Shown here in pieces: positions 9,193 to 18,483 of a stretch of 64,000 nucleotides of DNA. Where the stretch lies: assembly GCA_052115395.1 (NCBI GenBank), contig JBFRGO010000001.1, one strand, 5' to 3'. The notes below the pieces were generated by a model. That model had not been told where the DNA came from, made no database searches, and saw only the letters and a list, made by a program, of their open reading frames with translations. Each line of letters starts with the position of its first letter. Position 1 is the first letter of the stretch. This DNA comes from Noviluteimonas sp052115395. Its GTDB lineage: Bacteria; Pseudomonadota; Gammaproteobacteria; Xanthomonadales; Xanthomonadaceae. Both the position numbers and the translations under genes were made by a program.

Positions 9193-12100
9193 TCAGTCAC
9201 CGCGAAGACGCGCCAGCCGCGCCGCGAGCCGCTTGGGCGAGACCCCCGCGCGCGCGCCGAGTTCCTGCGCGAACAGCGACACCCGCAATTCCTCCAGGTC
9301 CCAGCGCAAGGCCTGCCACTCCGGATCCAGCGCCGCATCGGCGCCGGCGCCGGCCAGCGCATCGGCGAAGGGCTTGAGTTCGAGCATGCGCGCCTGGTCG
9401 CGGGCGGGATCGCGGAGGGCCCGCTCGCTGCGCAGGACCAGCGCGCGCAGGTAGCGCGGGTAGTCGGCGAGCGCGGCGGCCGGCACGTCGCGCAGGAATC
9501 CCGGCGGCACCAGCGCGGCCAACTGGCGCCGCATGTCGTCCAGGTTGCCGCTCGCCCAGCCCACCAGCTTGCTGTCCAGGCCCGCGCGGACGTCGGCGAC
9601 GAGGCCGAGGATCGTTTCGGCTTGGCGCAGGCGCGCGGTCGCTTCGGGGAACAGCCCCTTGGCGATCGCCTCGCGACGCGCATCGAAAGCGGCGGTGTCG
9701 CGCACGTGCTCCAGATCATCGGCCGCGAGCGCATCGAAGGCGCCTTCGATGAGATCGGCGCGCAGGCGATCGGAATCGTTGCCGGACAGATCGCGCGGGG
9801 CGGCCGATTCGATGGCCGCGTACAACAGCGCGAGTTTCGGCTGGATCGGCAGTTGCTTGCGCGCCTGCTTCAATTTGTCCGCAAGTTCCAGGCGCAGCAG
9901 GCGGCGCACGCCCTGCGGATGGCGGCGATCGGCTTCGGCGCGGCTCGCATGCACGGTGAGCGCGACCGATTCGCCGCGATCTTCCAGTGCCGGATACGCA
10001 GGAACGCCACCGGCGCCGGGAACCGAAGGCGGAATCGGCTGTTCGGGGAAATGCACGAGGCCCTGTTGCGCCAGCCCTTCCGCGGCGCGCGCGGCGAAGG
10101 CGGCCTGCGCACGGGCGCCGAAGCGGGTGCGCAAGTCGGCCAGGTCGCGGGATTCGGCGAGGACCGGCGCGTCCCTGCCCTGCTTCACGACATCGAGCAG
10201 GCGCAGGTTCGCATGCAGGTGCGAATCGATCGAGGTCGGATCGAATTCCGTCGCCGATATCGCCACGCCCGTGAGCTTGTGCAGGAAGCGCGCCAGCTCG
10301 CCTTCGATCGCATCGCCCGTCGGTTGCGGGAACGCTTCGGCGAAGGCGCGCGCGAAATCCGGCGCCGGCACGAAGTTGCGCCGCAAGGCCTTCGGCAAGG
10401 ACTTGATCAGCGCGCTCGCCTTGTCGGCGACGAAGCCCGGCGCGAGCCAGGACAGTCGCGCGGCATCGAGCGCATTGAGCAAATGCAGCGGCACCACGAC
10501 CGTCATGCCGTCATCGGGCGCGCCGGGTTCGAAGCGGTAACGCACCGCCAGGCGCGCGTCGCCGATCGGGAAATACGGGGGAAACCGCGTCGCATCGCTT
10601 TCGTCGCCGACCATCAGGTCGGATAGCGACCACTCCAGCGAGGCCTTCTGCTCCTTCGACAGACGCGCATACCAGGCATCCAGCGCCTGCGCGTTGTGCA
10701 CGTGCGGCGGCAGGCGATCCAGATACCACTGCGCCTGCCACTCTTCATCGACGACCAGGCCGGTGCGCCGTTGCTTGGCTTCTTCTTCCTTCGCCTTCGC
10801 GAGCATCGCCAGGTTGCGCGGCAGGAACGCGGCGCGCGTGTTGATTTCGCCCGTCATCAGCGCATCGCGCGCGAAAATCTGCCGCGACTCTTCGGGGAAC
10901 AACGCGCCGTAATGGATCGGCCGCTTGGGCGCGAGTACCAGGCCGAACAGGGAAATCTGTTCGCTGCCGACCACGCGCCCCTGCGAGCGCGCCCAACGCG
11001 GATCGTGCTGGCGGCGCGCGAGCAGATGCGGCAAAGCCTCGATCGCCCATTCCGGTTCAATCGTGCCGTTGGTCAGCGACCACACGCGCTCGGTATCGAG
11101 CAGCGTCGCCGACAACACCCACGGCGGCGGTTTCTTCGCCAGGGGCGAGCCCGGGAACAGTTGGAATTTGCGCCCGCGCGGGCCGTCGTAGATGTTGCGG
11201 TCGCCGCGGTTGCCGACCTGCGTCGGCAAGCCCGTCAACAGGGCGCGATGCAGATCCGCGTACGGCGCGTCGGCGTCGTTCTGTTGCCACCCCAGTTCAT
11301 CGCACAGCAACTTCAACTGGCGATGCAGTTCGCGCCACTCGCGCAGGCGCAGGAAGCCGAGGAAATGCTTCTCCGCCCACTGGCGCAGTTTCGATTGCGT
11401 GAGGTCTTCGTGCGCCTGCCGATAGGCATCCCACAATTTGACGATGCCGACGAACTCGGATTTGGCGTCGGCGAATTCCGCATGCGCAGTGTCGGCCGCG
11501 CCGCGTTGGTCGACCGGACGTTCGCGCGGATCCTGGATGCCGAGGAAGGCAGCGATCGCCAACATCTCGCGCAGACAACCGCGTTCGTTGGCGGCGATGA
11601 GCATGCGCGCGAGCTTCACGTCGACGGGCAGGCGCGCCATCGTGCGGCCGATGGGCGTGAGCTTGCGCAAGCCCTTGTCGCCTTCCTCGATCGCGCCCAG
11701 TTCCTGCAATTGCTGCCAGCCGTCGGCGACTGCGCGCGGCTCGGGCGGTTCGAGGAACGGGAAGTCTTCGATGCGCCCCAGGCCGAGCGACAACATGCGC
11801 AGGATCACGCCTGCCAACGCCGCGCGACGGATCTCCGGATCGGTGAAGCGCGGGCGCGATTCGAAATCCGCTTCCGCGTAAAGGCGATAACACGTGCCGG
11901 GCGCGATGCGTCCGCAGCGGCCCTTGCGCTGGTCGGCGCTGGCCTGGCTGATCGGTTCGATGTGCAGGCGATCGAGTTTCTGCCGCGGGCTGTAGCGCTT
12001 GACGCGCGCAAGGCCCGGGTCGACGACCGCGTGGATGCGCGGCACCGTCAACGAGGTCTCGGCGACGTTGGTCGCGAGCACGATGCGACGCTTCGGCCCG

Positions 12101-13110
12101 GGATTGAACACGCGATCCTGGTCCTTCGCCGACAGCCGCGCGTAGAGCGGAAGGATTTCCGTATGGCGATATTTGCGCCGCTCCAGCGCGAGGTGCGCAT
12201 CGCGGATTTCGCGCTCGCCCGGCAGGAAGATCAGCGTGTCGCCCATCGGGTGATCGCGCGCGATCTCGTCGCACGCACCGACGATGCCGTCGAGCACGGT
12301 GCGATCGCCCGCGTCCCCGCCCTCGCCTTCGATCGGCCGCCAGCGCACGTCGACCGGATACCCGCGGCCCTCGACGCTGACTACCGGCGCGTCGTTGAAA
12401 TGCGCGGAGAACCGCTCGGTGTCGATCGTCGCCGAGGTGACGATGATCTTCAGGTCCTTGCGGCGTTCGAGCAGCTGCTTGAGGTAGCCCAACAGGAAAT
12501 CGATGTTGAGGCTGCGTTCGTGCGCTTCGTCGACGATGATCGTGTCGTAGGCCGACAGCCACCGATCGGACTGGATTTCGGCGAGCAGGATGCCGTCGGT
12601 CATGAACTTGACCGCGGTCTGCTCGGAGACGTTGTCGGTGAAGCGCACCTGGTAGCCGACCGCGCCGCCCATCGGCACCTTCAGCTCCTCGGCGACGCGA
12701 CGCGCCACCGCGCGCGCGGCGATGCGGCGCGGCTGCGTGCAGCCGATCATCCCCGCGGCGCCGCGACCGGCGGCCAGGCACAACTTCGGCAACTGCGTGG
12801 TCTTGCCCGAGCCGGTTTCGCCGGCGATCACGACCACCGGATGGCGACGGATCAGTTCGACGATGCGATCGGCTTCGGCGGCGATGGGGAGCGTGTCGTC
12901 CACGGCCGCCTGCGGCAACCGGGCGGCGCGGAGCTCGCGCGCTTCCACCGAGCGGGCCAGCGCGGTGGCGAACGCGTCGCGCGCGGCCGCATCGCCGGGC
13001 TTGGCGTTCCAGCGGTTCCACAGCCCCAGCAGGCGGCCGCGATCCTTCGACAACCCGCCGTCGATCGCCCGCCTGCCCTGCGATGACGCGCCCTTTGCAC
13101 CGGTATCCAT
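9193..13110 (-). CDS. hrpA: ATP-dependent RNA helicase HrpA
   Basis: A 1305-residue DEAH-box helicase, close to the length of E. coli HrpA (1300). Motifs in order: Walker A GETGSGKTTQLPK, CTQPRRIAA, the DEAH box VDEAHERSLNIDF, motif III SATIDTERF, and the C-terminal helicase signature ATNVAETSLTVPRI with QRKGRCGR. These are followed by the HA2/OB-fold region and the long C-terminal extension (DUF3418) typical of bacterial HrpA. It unwinds RNA with ATP and is linked to mRNA processing and rescue of stalled ribosomes. The ATG at 13110 is used; an in-frame TTG at 13119 is less likely. The gene is divergent from dps with 67 bp between starts. Confidence 0.95.
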   Translation of the reverse strand: MDTGAKGASSQGRRAIDGGLSKDRGRLLGLWNRWNAKPGDAAARDAFATALARSVEARELRAARLPQAAVDDTLPIAAEADRIVELIRRHPVVVIAGETGSGKTTQLPKLCLAAGRGAAGMIGCTQPRRIAARAVARRVAEELKVPMGGAVGYQVRFTDNVSEQTAVKFMTDGILLAEIQSDRWLSAYDTIIVDEAHERSLNIDFLLGYLKQLLERRKDLKIIVTSATIDTERFSAHFNDAPVVSVEGRGYPVDVRWRPIEGEGGDAGDRTVLDGIVGACDEIARDHPMGDTLIFLPGEREIRDAHLALERRKYRHTEILPLYARLSAKDQDRVFNPGPKRRIVLATNVAETSLTVPRIHAVVDPGLARVKRYSPRQKLDRLHIEPISQASADQRKGRCGRIAPGTCYRLYAEADFESRPRFTDPEIRRAALAGVILRMLSLGLGRIEDFPFLEPPEPRAVADGWQQLQELGAIEEGDKGLRKLTPIGRTMARLPVDVKLARMLIAANERGCLREMLAIAAFLGIQDPRERPVDQRGAADTAHAEFADAKSEFVGIVKLWDAYRQAHEDLTQSKLRQWAEKHFLGFLRLREWRELHRQLKLLCDELGWQQNDADAPYADLHRALLTGLPTQVGNRGDRNIYDGPRGRKFQLFPGSPLAKKPPPWVLSATLLDTERVWSLTNGTIEPEWAIEALPHLLARRQHDPRWARSQGRVVGSEQISLFGLVLAPKRPIHYGALFPEESRQIFARDALMTGEINTRAAFLPRNLAMLAKAKEEEAKQRRTGLVVDEEWQAQWYLDRLPPHVHNAQALDAWYARLSKEQKASLEWSLSDLMVGDESDATRFPPYFPIGDARLAVRYRFEPGAPDDGMTVVVPLHLLNALDAARLSWLAPGFVADKASALIKSLPKALRRNFVPAPDFARAFAEAFPQPTGDAIEGELARFLHKLTGVAISATEFDPTSIDSHLHANLRLLDVVKQGRDAPVLAESRDLADLRTRFGARAQAAFAARAAEGLAQQGLVHFPEQPIPPSVPGAGGVPAYPALEDRGESVALTVHASRAEADRRHPQGVRRLLRLELADKLKQARKQLPIQPKLALLYAAIESAAPRDLSGNDSDRLRADLIEGAFDALAADDLEHVRDTAAFDARREAIAKGLFPEATARLRQAETILGLVADVRAGLDSKLVGWASGNLDDMRRQLAALVPPGFLRDVPAAALADYPRYLRALVLRSERALRDPARDQARMLELKPFADALAGAGADAALDPEWQALRWDLEELRVSLFAQELGARAGVSPKRLAARLARLRGD

Positions 13111-13177
13111 ACACTCCAAGACCTTTCACCCGCCCCACTATTGTGATCGCAACCCGACGCAAAGGAGCACCAAGCGC

Positions 13178-13705
13178 ATGGCCACCCCCGCCAAGAGCCT
13201 CAAAGAAGACCCGCAGGTCGGCGGCAACGCCCCCGACATCGACATCGGGATCAGCACCGAGGACCGCAAGAAGATCTCCGAATCCCTGATGGTGTCGCTG
13301 GCAGACGCCTTCACGCTGTACCTGAAGACCCACAATTTCCATTTCAACATCACGGGCGAGATGTTCAACAGCCTGCACACGATGTTCGAGACCCAATACA
13401 ACGAGCAGTGGATGGCCTTCGACGAGATCGCCGAACGCATCCGCGCCCTGGGCTACAACGTGCCGGCCTCCTATGATGATTTCCAGCGCCTGACCAGCAT
13501 CAAACCGGGCACGAAGGTCGAACACACCGACTGGCGGGAAATGGTGCGACAGCTGGTGGTGGGCAACGAAGCGGTCGCGCGCGCGCACCGCAAATCGCTG
13601 GAGATCGCCGACAAGGCCGGCGACGACCCGACCGTCGACATGCTCACGCAGCGCCTGAAGGTGCATGAGAAGAATGCGTGGATGCTGCGCGCGTTGCTGC
13701 AGTAA
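13178..13705 (+). CDS. dps: Dps-family ferritin-like DNA-protection protein
   Basis: A 175-residue ferritin-like protein of the usual Dps length. The inter-subunit ferroxidase ligands are recognisable: the two His of KTHNFHFNITG and the Asp/Glu pair in WMAFDEIAERIRALG. Dps dodecamers oxidise Fe(II) with hydrogen peroxide, store the iron and, in many species, coat DNA in stationary phase. The N-terminal tail (about 30 residues) contains only a few Lys, so strong DNA binding is not guaranteed. The ATG at 13178 is preceded by AAAGGAG at 13161-13167. The gene stands alone and ends just before the repeat hairpin at 13711-13778. No OxyR site was identified. Confidence 0.93.
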   Translation: MATPAKSLKEDPQVGGNAPDIDIGISTEDRKKISESLMVSLADAFTLYLKTHNFHFNITGEMFNSLHTMFETQYNEQWMAFDEIAERIRALGYNVPASYDDFQRLTSIKPGTKVEHTDWREMVRQLVVGNEAVARAHRKSLEIADKAGDDPTVDMLTQRLKVHEKNAWMLRALLQ

Positions 13706-13710
13706 AAGAA

Positions 13711-13778
13711 GCGGGGAATAGGGAATAGGGGAATAGGGAATGGAGGAACCGCCATTCCCCATTCCCCATTCCCGCTTT
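13711..13778. repeat. GGGAATA-type short tandem repeat forming a hairpin (possible bidirectional terminator)
   Basis: The left arm (13711-13742) is four near-identical units of GGGAATA or GGGGAATA/G. The right arm (13753-13778) is the complementary set, three units of CATTCCCC. The arms pair around a loop of about 10 bases, with AAAAG-like and CTTTT ends on the outside. It lies between dps and recQ. The shape fits a transcription terminator, and the repeat unit resembles simple intergenic repeats found in Xanthomonadaceae genomes. That comparison is from memory. Confidence 0.6.
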
Positions 13779-13828
13779 TGCCGACAACTCGGCGCCATCG
13801 TACTTGACGCCGCTGCTACCCTTGAACG

Positions 13829-15625
13829 ATGCAGCGCGCCCTCGACACCCTCCGCCACGTTTTCGGTTACGACGCCTTCCGCGGCGTGCAGGGCGAGATC
13901 GTCGGGCATGTGGCCGACGGCGGCGACGCGCTGGTCCTCATGCCCACCGGCGGCGGCAAGTCGCTGTGCTACCAGTTGCCTGCCCTGCTGCGGCAGGGCA
14001 CGGCGATCGTGGTCTCGCCGCTGATCGCGCTGATGCAGGACCAGGTGGAAGCCCTCCGGCAGTTGGGGGTAAAGGCCGCCTTCCTCAACTCCTCGCTCGA
14101 TGCCGGTCAAGCGCTGTCGGTCGAGCGCGCGTTCGCAGACGGCGAGCTCGATCTGCTCTACGTCGCGCCCGAGCGCCTGCTGACGCCGCGGTTCCTGTCG
14201 TTGATGGAACGCGCGCATATCGCGCTGTTCGCGATCGACGAGGCGCATTGCGTTTCCCAATGGGGCCACGATTTCCGGCCGGAGTACCGGCAACTCACGC
14301 TGCTGCACGCACGCTGGCCGGACGTGCCGCGCATCGCGCTGACCGCCACCGCCGACGCCCCCACGCGCCGCGAGATCGTCGAGCGTTTGAAGCTGGAGGA
14401 CGCGCGCCAGTTCGTCAGCTCCTTCGATCGGCCCAACATCCGTTACACGGTCGTCGCCAAACAGGACAGCCTGCGGCAGCTCGTCGACTTCCTCGGCGCG
14501 CGGCGGCGCGAGTCGGGCATCGTGTACTGCCTCTCGCGCAAGAAGGTCGAGCAGACCGCGGAATTCCTCGTCGCACAGGGATTTTCCGCACTGCCCTATC
14601 ACGCCGGGCTCGATGCGGAGAAACGCGCGGCGCACCAGCGGCGCTTCCTGCGCGAAGACGGCATCGTCATGTGCGCGACGATCGCCTTCGGCATGGGCAT
14701 CGACAAACCCGATGTGCGTTACGTCGCGCACCTGGACTTGCCCAAATCGCTCGAAGGCTATTACCAGGAAACCGGCCGCGCCGGCCGCGACGGCGATCCG
14801 GCCGATGCCTGGATGGCCTACGGCCTGGGCGATGCGGTGTTGTTGCAGCGGATGATCGAGGAGTCCGAATCCGGCGAAGAGCGCAAGCGCCTGGAGCGCC
14901 GCAAGCTTGACGCGCTGATCGGCTATTGCGAATCCACCGCGTGCCGCCGGCAGACGCTACTGGCGTACTTCGGCGAACCGCATGCGGGCGAATGCGGCAA
15001 CTGCGACAACTGCATCGCACCGCCGCGCAGCTGGGACGGCACCGTCGCCGCGCAAAAGGCCTTGTCGTGCGTGTATCGCACCGGACAGCGTTTCGGCGCC
15101 GCGCACGTCATCGACGTCCTGCGCGGTGCACAGACGCAGAAGGTGTTCCAGTTCGGGCACGAGAACGTGAGCACCTACGGCGTCGGCACCGAACTGGATG
15201 CGAAGCAGTGGCGTAGCGTGTTCCGGCAACTCGTCGCCGGCGGCTGGCTCGCGGTGGACGTCGAAGGCCACGGCGCACTGCGCCTGACCTCGGCGAGCGC
15301 GGGGCTGTTGAAAGGCGAAACGACGCTGACCTTGCGCGCGGAAACCGAGAAAGCGCCGAAGCGGCGCGAATCGAAGAATGTGGAGGTCGTCGCGGACCTG
15401 CCGGACGATGCGGCGCAACGTTTCGAAGCCTTGCGCGCCTGGCGCAGCAGCGTGGCGCGGGAACAAGGGGTCCCGGCGTACGTCATCTTCCATGACGCGA
15501 CGTTGCGGCAGATTGCGTTGTCGGAGCCCGGGGATCTCGACGCATTGGCACGAGTCCAGGGCGTCGGGGTCGCGAAGTTGGAGCGTTATGGGCGGGAAGT
15601 ACTCGAAGTACTCGTGCCCGAGTGA
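13829..15625 (+). CDS. recQ: ATP-dependent DNA helicase RecQ
   Basis: A 598-residue 3'-5' DNA helicase of the RecF recombination pathway and fork-repair machinery. It shows Walker A in MPTGGGKSLCYQLPA (about 38), the DEAH box IDEAHCVSQWGHDFRPEY (about 135) and the motif VI signature QETGRAGRDG (about 310). The RecQ zinc-binding cysteines lie in YCESTACRRQ and CGNCDNC (about 370-395). An RQC winged-helix region follows, and a C-terminal HRDC domain begins near VAREQGVPAYVIFHDATL (about 545). Every RecQ domain is present and the length is standard. The start is the ATG at 13829. Confidence 0.96.
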   Translation: MQRALDTLRHVFGYDAFRGVQGEIVGHVADGGDALVLMPTGGGKSLCYQLPALLRQGTAIVVSPLIALMQDQVEALRQLGVKAAFLNSSLDAGQALSVERAFADGELDLLYVAPERLLTPRFLSLMERAHIALFAIDEAHCVSQWGHDFRPEYRQLTLLHARWPDVPRIALTATADAPTRREIVERLKLEDARQFVSSFDRPNIRYTVVAKQDSLRQLVDFLGARRRESGIVYCLSRKKVEQTAEFLVAQGFSALPYHAGLDAEKRAAHQRRFLREDGIVMCATIAFGMGIDKPDVRYVAHLDLPKSLEGYYQETGRAGRDGDPADAWMAYGLGDAVLLQRMIEESESGEERKRLERRKLDALIGYCESTACRRQTLLAYFGEPHAGECGNCDNCIAPPRSWDGTVAAQKALSCVYRTGQRFGAAHVIDVLRGAQTQKVFQFGHENVSTYGVGTELDAKQWRSVFRQLVAGGWLAVDVEGHGALRLTSASAGLLKGETTLTLRAETEKAPKRRESKNVEVVADLPDDAAQRFEALRAWRSSVAREQGVPAYVIFHDATLRQIALSEPGDLDALARVQGVGVAKLERYGREVLEVLVPE

Positions 15626-15635
15626 ACGCACATAC

Positions 15636-15669
15636 GACAACGGGAAGACCTTGCGGCCTTCCCGTCGTC
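15636..15669 (+). terminator. Stem-loop after recQ
   Basis: Twelve-base arms GACAACGGGAAG (15636-15647) and CTTCCCGTCGTC (15658-15669) pair with one mismatch around a 10-base loop, 11 bases after the recQ stop. There is no clear U-tract, so termination is only probable. The same hairpin could serve the convergent small gene ending at 15709. Confidence 0.4.
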
Positions 15670-15708
15670 AGCCCTGATCAAAGGCTGTTCATTGCGTTGC
15701 CGAATGCG

Positions 15709-15924
15709 TCAGCTCTTCTTGTTCTGGTCGCTGCGCGCCTGGTCGGTGGTGCTCTGGGTGCCGGACTTGCCGGAGCCGCCCTGCATGTCGCGGTCGGCGT
15801 CTTTCGGGTTGGCCTGGCGCTGTGCGCCCGAATCCTTGCCCATGCCCTGTTGACCGGCCTGCTGGCTCTTGTCCTGCGGGCTGCCCGGGTTCTGCTGCGT
15901 ACGATCGTTCTGATTGTTGGCCAT
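15709..15924 (-). CDS. Small hydrophilic Gln/Asn/Gly-rich protein, probably disordered
   Basis: A 71-residue protein almost free of hydrophobic residues, beginning MANNQNDRTQQNPGS and ending DQARSDQNKKS. It is rich in Gln, Asn, Asp, Lys, Gly and Ser, as in stress-induced hydrophilic (hydrophilin-like) proteins. No signal peptide or fold is evident. The ATG at 15924 has GGAGA about 12 bases upstream; an extension to 16026 reads into sequence that does not look coding. Function is unknown; a desiccation or osmotic-stress role is a guess from composition. Confidence 0.6.
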   Translation of the reverse strand: MANNQNDRTQQNPGSPQDKSQQAGQQGMGKDSGAQRQANPKDADRDMQGGSGKSGTQSTTDQARSDQNKKS

Positions 15925-16164
15925 CGTGATTCTTCTCCGTCTGGTTACCAATGCTCCGGCGTGTGTTTCTCCGGCACGTACAGTCTGCAAATGGTTGCAT
16001 GAGAAACATGTGATACATCCGCGCATTCAGGGCGCAATCGAACGTATTACTTCAACTGCGCGCTGAACATCGGCCGCTTGCACAAAACACAATGCGGGCT
16101 TTCACGTCGCACTGTGGCGCGCCGTGCGAGCGTCGCGCTCTCTCGCACGGCAAGGATGACCGCC

Positions 16165-16995
16165 ATGTTGCGTCTGCTGCAGGCCGTGCTCGTCGCTGCA
16201 CTGTTGTCCGCGTGCGTGGCGAAGGGAGATCCGTCGCAACCGATTCCGACGGCAACGATTCCCGCAACGAGCGGCAAGGCCGATCGTCTCGTCATCGTCC
16301 TGCCGGGTCGCGGCGACAACCTGCAGGCACTGCACGAGAGCGGCGTCGCCGACGCCATCCACCAGGCGTGGCCCGATGCGGATGTCGTGTTCGCCGAGCT
16401 CACGCTCGACTTCTATCGCGAAGGCGATGCGCCGAAGCGCTTGCGCACCGAAGTGATCGAACCGCTGCGCGCGCGTGGCTATCGCGAAGTGTGGATGGCG
16501 GGCGCTTCGATGGGCGGCATGGGCACGCTGATGTACGACGCGCAGTTCCCGGGCGAGCTCGACGGCATGATCTTGTTGGCGCCCTATCTCGGCGACTTCG
16601 ACTTGCTGCTCGAGATCGATACCGCCGGTGGCATTCGGCGTTGGAACGGGGGCGCGCCGCAGGGATTCACCGCCCAAAGTTGGCAGCGCGATGTGTGGCG
16701 TTACATCAAGCAACTCGCCGACGATCCGGCACGCAGCCAACGCATCTGGCTGGCTTACGGCGATTCGGATCGGCTGCGCAAGGCGATGCCGCTGTTCGTG
16801 CCTGCATTGAACGCGCAACAGGTGTTCGTGCGCGATGGCGGCCACAACTGGCGCGTGTGGACACCCGCCGCGCTGGACATCCTGCACGCGATCGACGCGC
16901 AGCGCGCGACGGCTCACGCGGCGAGCGTGGGCAATCGCGGCAGGGCATCTTCCGGAACGACTTCGGAGAAGCGTGCGGAGACGCGTTCGCCGTAA
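16165..16995 (+). CDS. Lipoprotein alpha/beta hydrolase
   Basis: A 276-residue predicted lipoprotein with a signal peptide ending in the lipobox LLSAC at about residue 16. An alpha/beta-hydrolase core follows: the strand RLVIVLPGRGDN carries the oxyanion region, and the nucleophile elbow is GASMGG. A late DGGHNW contains the probable catalytic His. Esterase or thioesterase activity is likely, substrate unknown. The ATG at 16165 is chosen because AAGG at 16152-16155 is well spaced; an ATG at 16156 in the same frame would add three residues. The last 27 codons overlap the end of the convergent gene at 16914-17447. Confidence 0.75.
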   Translation: MLRLLQAVLVAALLSACVAKGDPSQPIPTATIPATSGKADRLVIVLPGRGDNLQALHESGVADAIHQAWPDADVVFAELTLDFYREGDAPKRLRTEVIEPLRARGYREVWMAGASMGGMGTLMYDAQFPGELDGMILLAPYLGDFDLLLEIDTAGGIRRWNGGAPQGFTAQSWQRDVWRYIKQLADDPARSQRIWLAYGDSDRLRKAMPLFVPALNAQQVFVRDGGHNWRVWTPAALDILHAIDAQRATAHAASVGNRGRASSGTTSEKRAETRSP

Positions 16996-17447
16996 CTGGG
17001 CGGTGTCGAAGCCACCAGGTGGGCGAGCGCTTCCAGCAGGCGTTCGAGCAACAGTTCCGGATCGCTGGTGGACTGGATCGACAGACGTAGTTCCGCCGCA
17101 GTGGGCGAGCGTTGCAGTTGCAGCATGTCGATGAGGTACATCTTCGCGGCGGCCAGCGAGCGGCGCTTCGCAGGCGGCGCCGCCGGCGCAATCGGCGTTG
17201 CCGATGCGACCGGAGGTGCAGGCGCCATCGAAACGACGACGGGCGCGTTGTCCGCAGTGGCGAGGAACCCGTCGCGCACGAGGCGGTCGATCGACGCGAC
17301 GCGCTCGCCCCCCAGCATCGCGATCAACTCCGCGCGCGTCCGCTTGCCGTCGGCGAGGATCAGGATCTGTCGGTCGCGCAGTTCCAACGCGCCGGACTTC
17401 CCCGCGCCCAGCGCATCGCGAGCCTTGTCGGTCTTGGACAATCGCAT
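16914..17447 (-). CDS. Unknown protein with winged-helix-like N-terminal segment
   Basis: A 177-residue soluble protein that I do not recognise. Residues about 20-62 read like a small winged helix, with ADGKRTRAELIAMLGG followed by SIDRLVRDGFLA. Next comes an Ala/Pro-rich linker (about 70-95) and a helical C-terminal domain containing KMYLIDMLQLQRS. The start is the ATG at 17447. The 3' end overlaps the lipoprotein hydrolase tail-to-tail by 82 bp. A regulatory or adaptor role would fit the layout, but there is no direct evidence. Confidence 0.6.
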   Translation of the reverse strand: MRLSKTDKARDALGAGKSGALELRDRQILILADGKRTRAELIAMLGGERVASIDRLVRDGFLATADNAPVVVSMAPAPPVASATPIAPAAPPAKRRSLAAAKMYLIDMLQLQRSPTAAELRLSIQSTSDPELLLERLLEALAHLVASTPPSYGERVSARFSEVVPEDALPRLPTLAA

Positions 17448-17594
17448 GGCATTCCCCCTGAGCCGCAGGAGGCTAGTGCGCGGATGTTTTGATTCGATGA
17501 CAGCGCCGGTGTCATGCGTCCGACGCAACGATGTCACCTGCGTGTCTTCGAGCGGCAGCAGGCTGCGCGCAGTCGAACCACGACCGGAGTCCGC

Positions 17595-18440
17595 ATGCGC
17601 ACGCCCGCATCGTCCGTCGCCGTGCCCTTGCCGCCAACGCCGCGGCGGACCGCCTTCCTCTCCGACATGCACCTGGGCTCCAGGCACTGCCACGCGGCGG
17701 AGCTCGCGGCCTTCCTCGAAGCACTGCAATGCGAGCGGCTCTACCTGGTCGGCGACATCGTCGACCTGTGGTGGCTTTCGCATCGACGTGCGCACTGGCA
17801 GGCCTCGCACCAGCGCGTGATCGAAGCCCTGCATGCACTGCGCCGTGCGGGCACCGACATCGTCTACATCCCCGGCAACCACGACCGTCCGATGCGCCGC
17901 TTCTGCGGCCTGGCCTTGCCGGCGATGCGCGTGCGGCGGCGCGCGGTGCATGTGACTGCCGACGGGCGGCGGTTGCTCGTCGTCCACGGCGACGAATTCG
18001 ACGCGCAGACGCAGTTCGGCAATCTGCAGGAACGCTTCGGTGATTGGCTGTATTACCGGATCCTCACCGGCAACCAGTGGCTCAATCGCGCGCGCCGTCG
18101 GCTCGGCATGCGCTACTGGTCGCTGTCGGAATTCCTCAAGCGCCGCAGCGATGCGGCCGAGCATTACATCGGGCGTTATCGCGCGGCCGGCCTGGCCGAA
18201 GCGCGCCGCCGCGGCCTCGACGGCATCGTGTGCGGTCACATCCATCGTGCCTCGCTCGAGGTGCGGCGCGGCCTGGTCTATGCCAACGACGGCGATTGGG
18301 TCGAATCGTTGACGGCGCTCGTGGAAGACCACGACGGCACGCTGCGCCTGCTCTCGCACACGCATGCCACGCTTGCGCGGATCGCGCCCCGGCCGGCCCT
18401 CTCGCCCACCCTGCCCTCCGCGCGGCGCCTCGCGGCCTGA
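17595..18440 (+). CDS. LpxH-like metallophosphoesterase (UDP-2,3-diacylglucosamine diphosphatase family)
   Basis: A 281-residue calcineurin-fold phosphoesterase. The metal-binding motifs are intact and in order: SDMHLG, GDIVDLWW, GNHD, HGDEFD and GHIHR. LpxH removes UMP from UDP-2,3-diacylglucosamine in lipid A synthesis. This protein, like other LpxH paralogues beside glycosyltransferases, may instead act on another lipid-linked or nucleotide substrate. It begins with a basic 15-residue leader and has no signal peptide. The ATG at 17595 has CGGAG just upstream. The next gene, a GT4 glycosyltransferase, starts 43 bp after its stop, so the pair is probably co-transcribed. Confidence 0.85.
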   Translation: MRTPASSVAVPLPPTPRRTAFLSDMHLGSRHCHAAELAAFLEALQCERLYLVGDIVDLWWLSHRRAHWQASHQRVIEALHALRRAGTDIVYIPGNHDRPMRRFCGLALPAMRVRRRAVHVTADGRRLLVVHGDEFDAQTQFGNLQERFGDWLYYRILTGNQWLNRARRRLGMRYWSLSEFLKRRSDAAEHYIGRYRAAGLAEARRRGLDGIVCGHIHRASLEVRRGLVYANDGDWVESLTALVEDHDGTLRLLSHTHATLARIAPRPALSPTLPSARRLAA

Positions 18441-18483
18441 GCCGGTCGCAAAAGTGTCACAGGCCTGCCATACCGTGGCCGGC

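Noticed and set aside
6817..10626. Plus-strand open frame of 1269 codons opposite relA and hrpA
   Set aside because: It spans two unrelated minus-strand genes and their spacer, which a real gene would not do.
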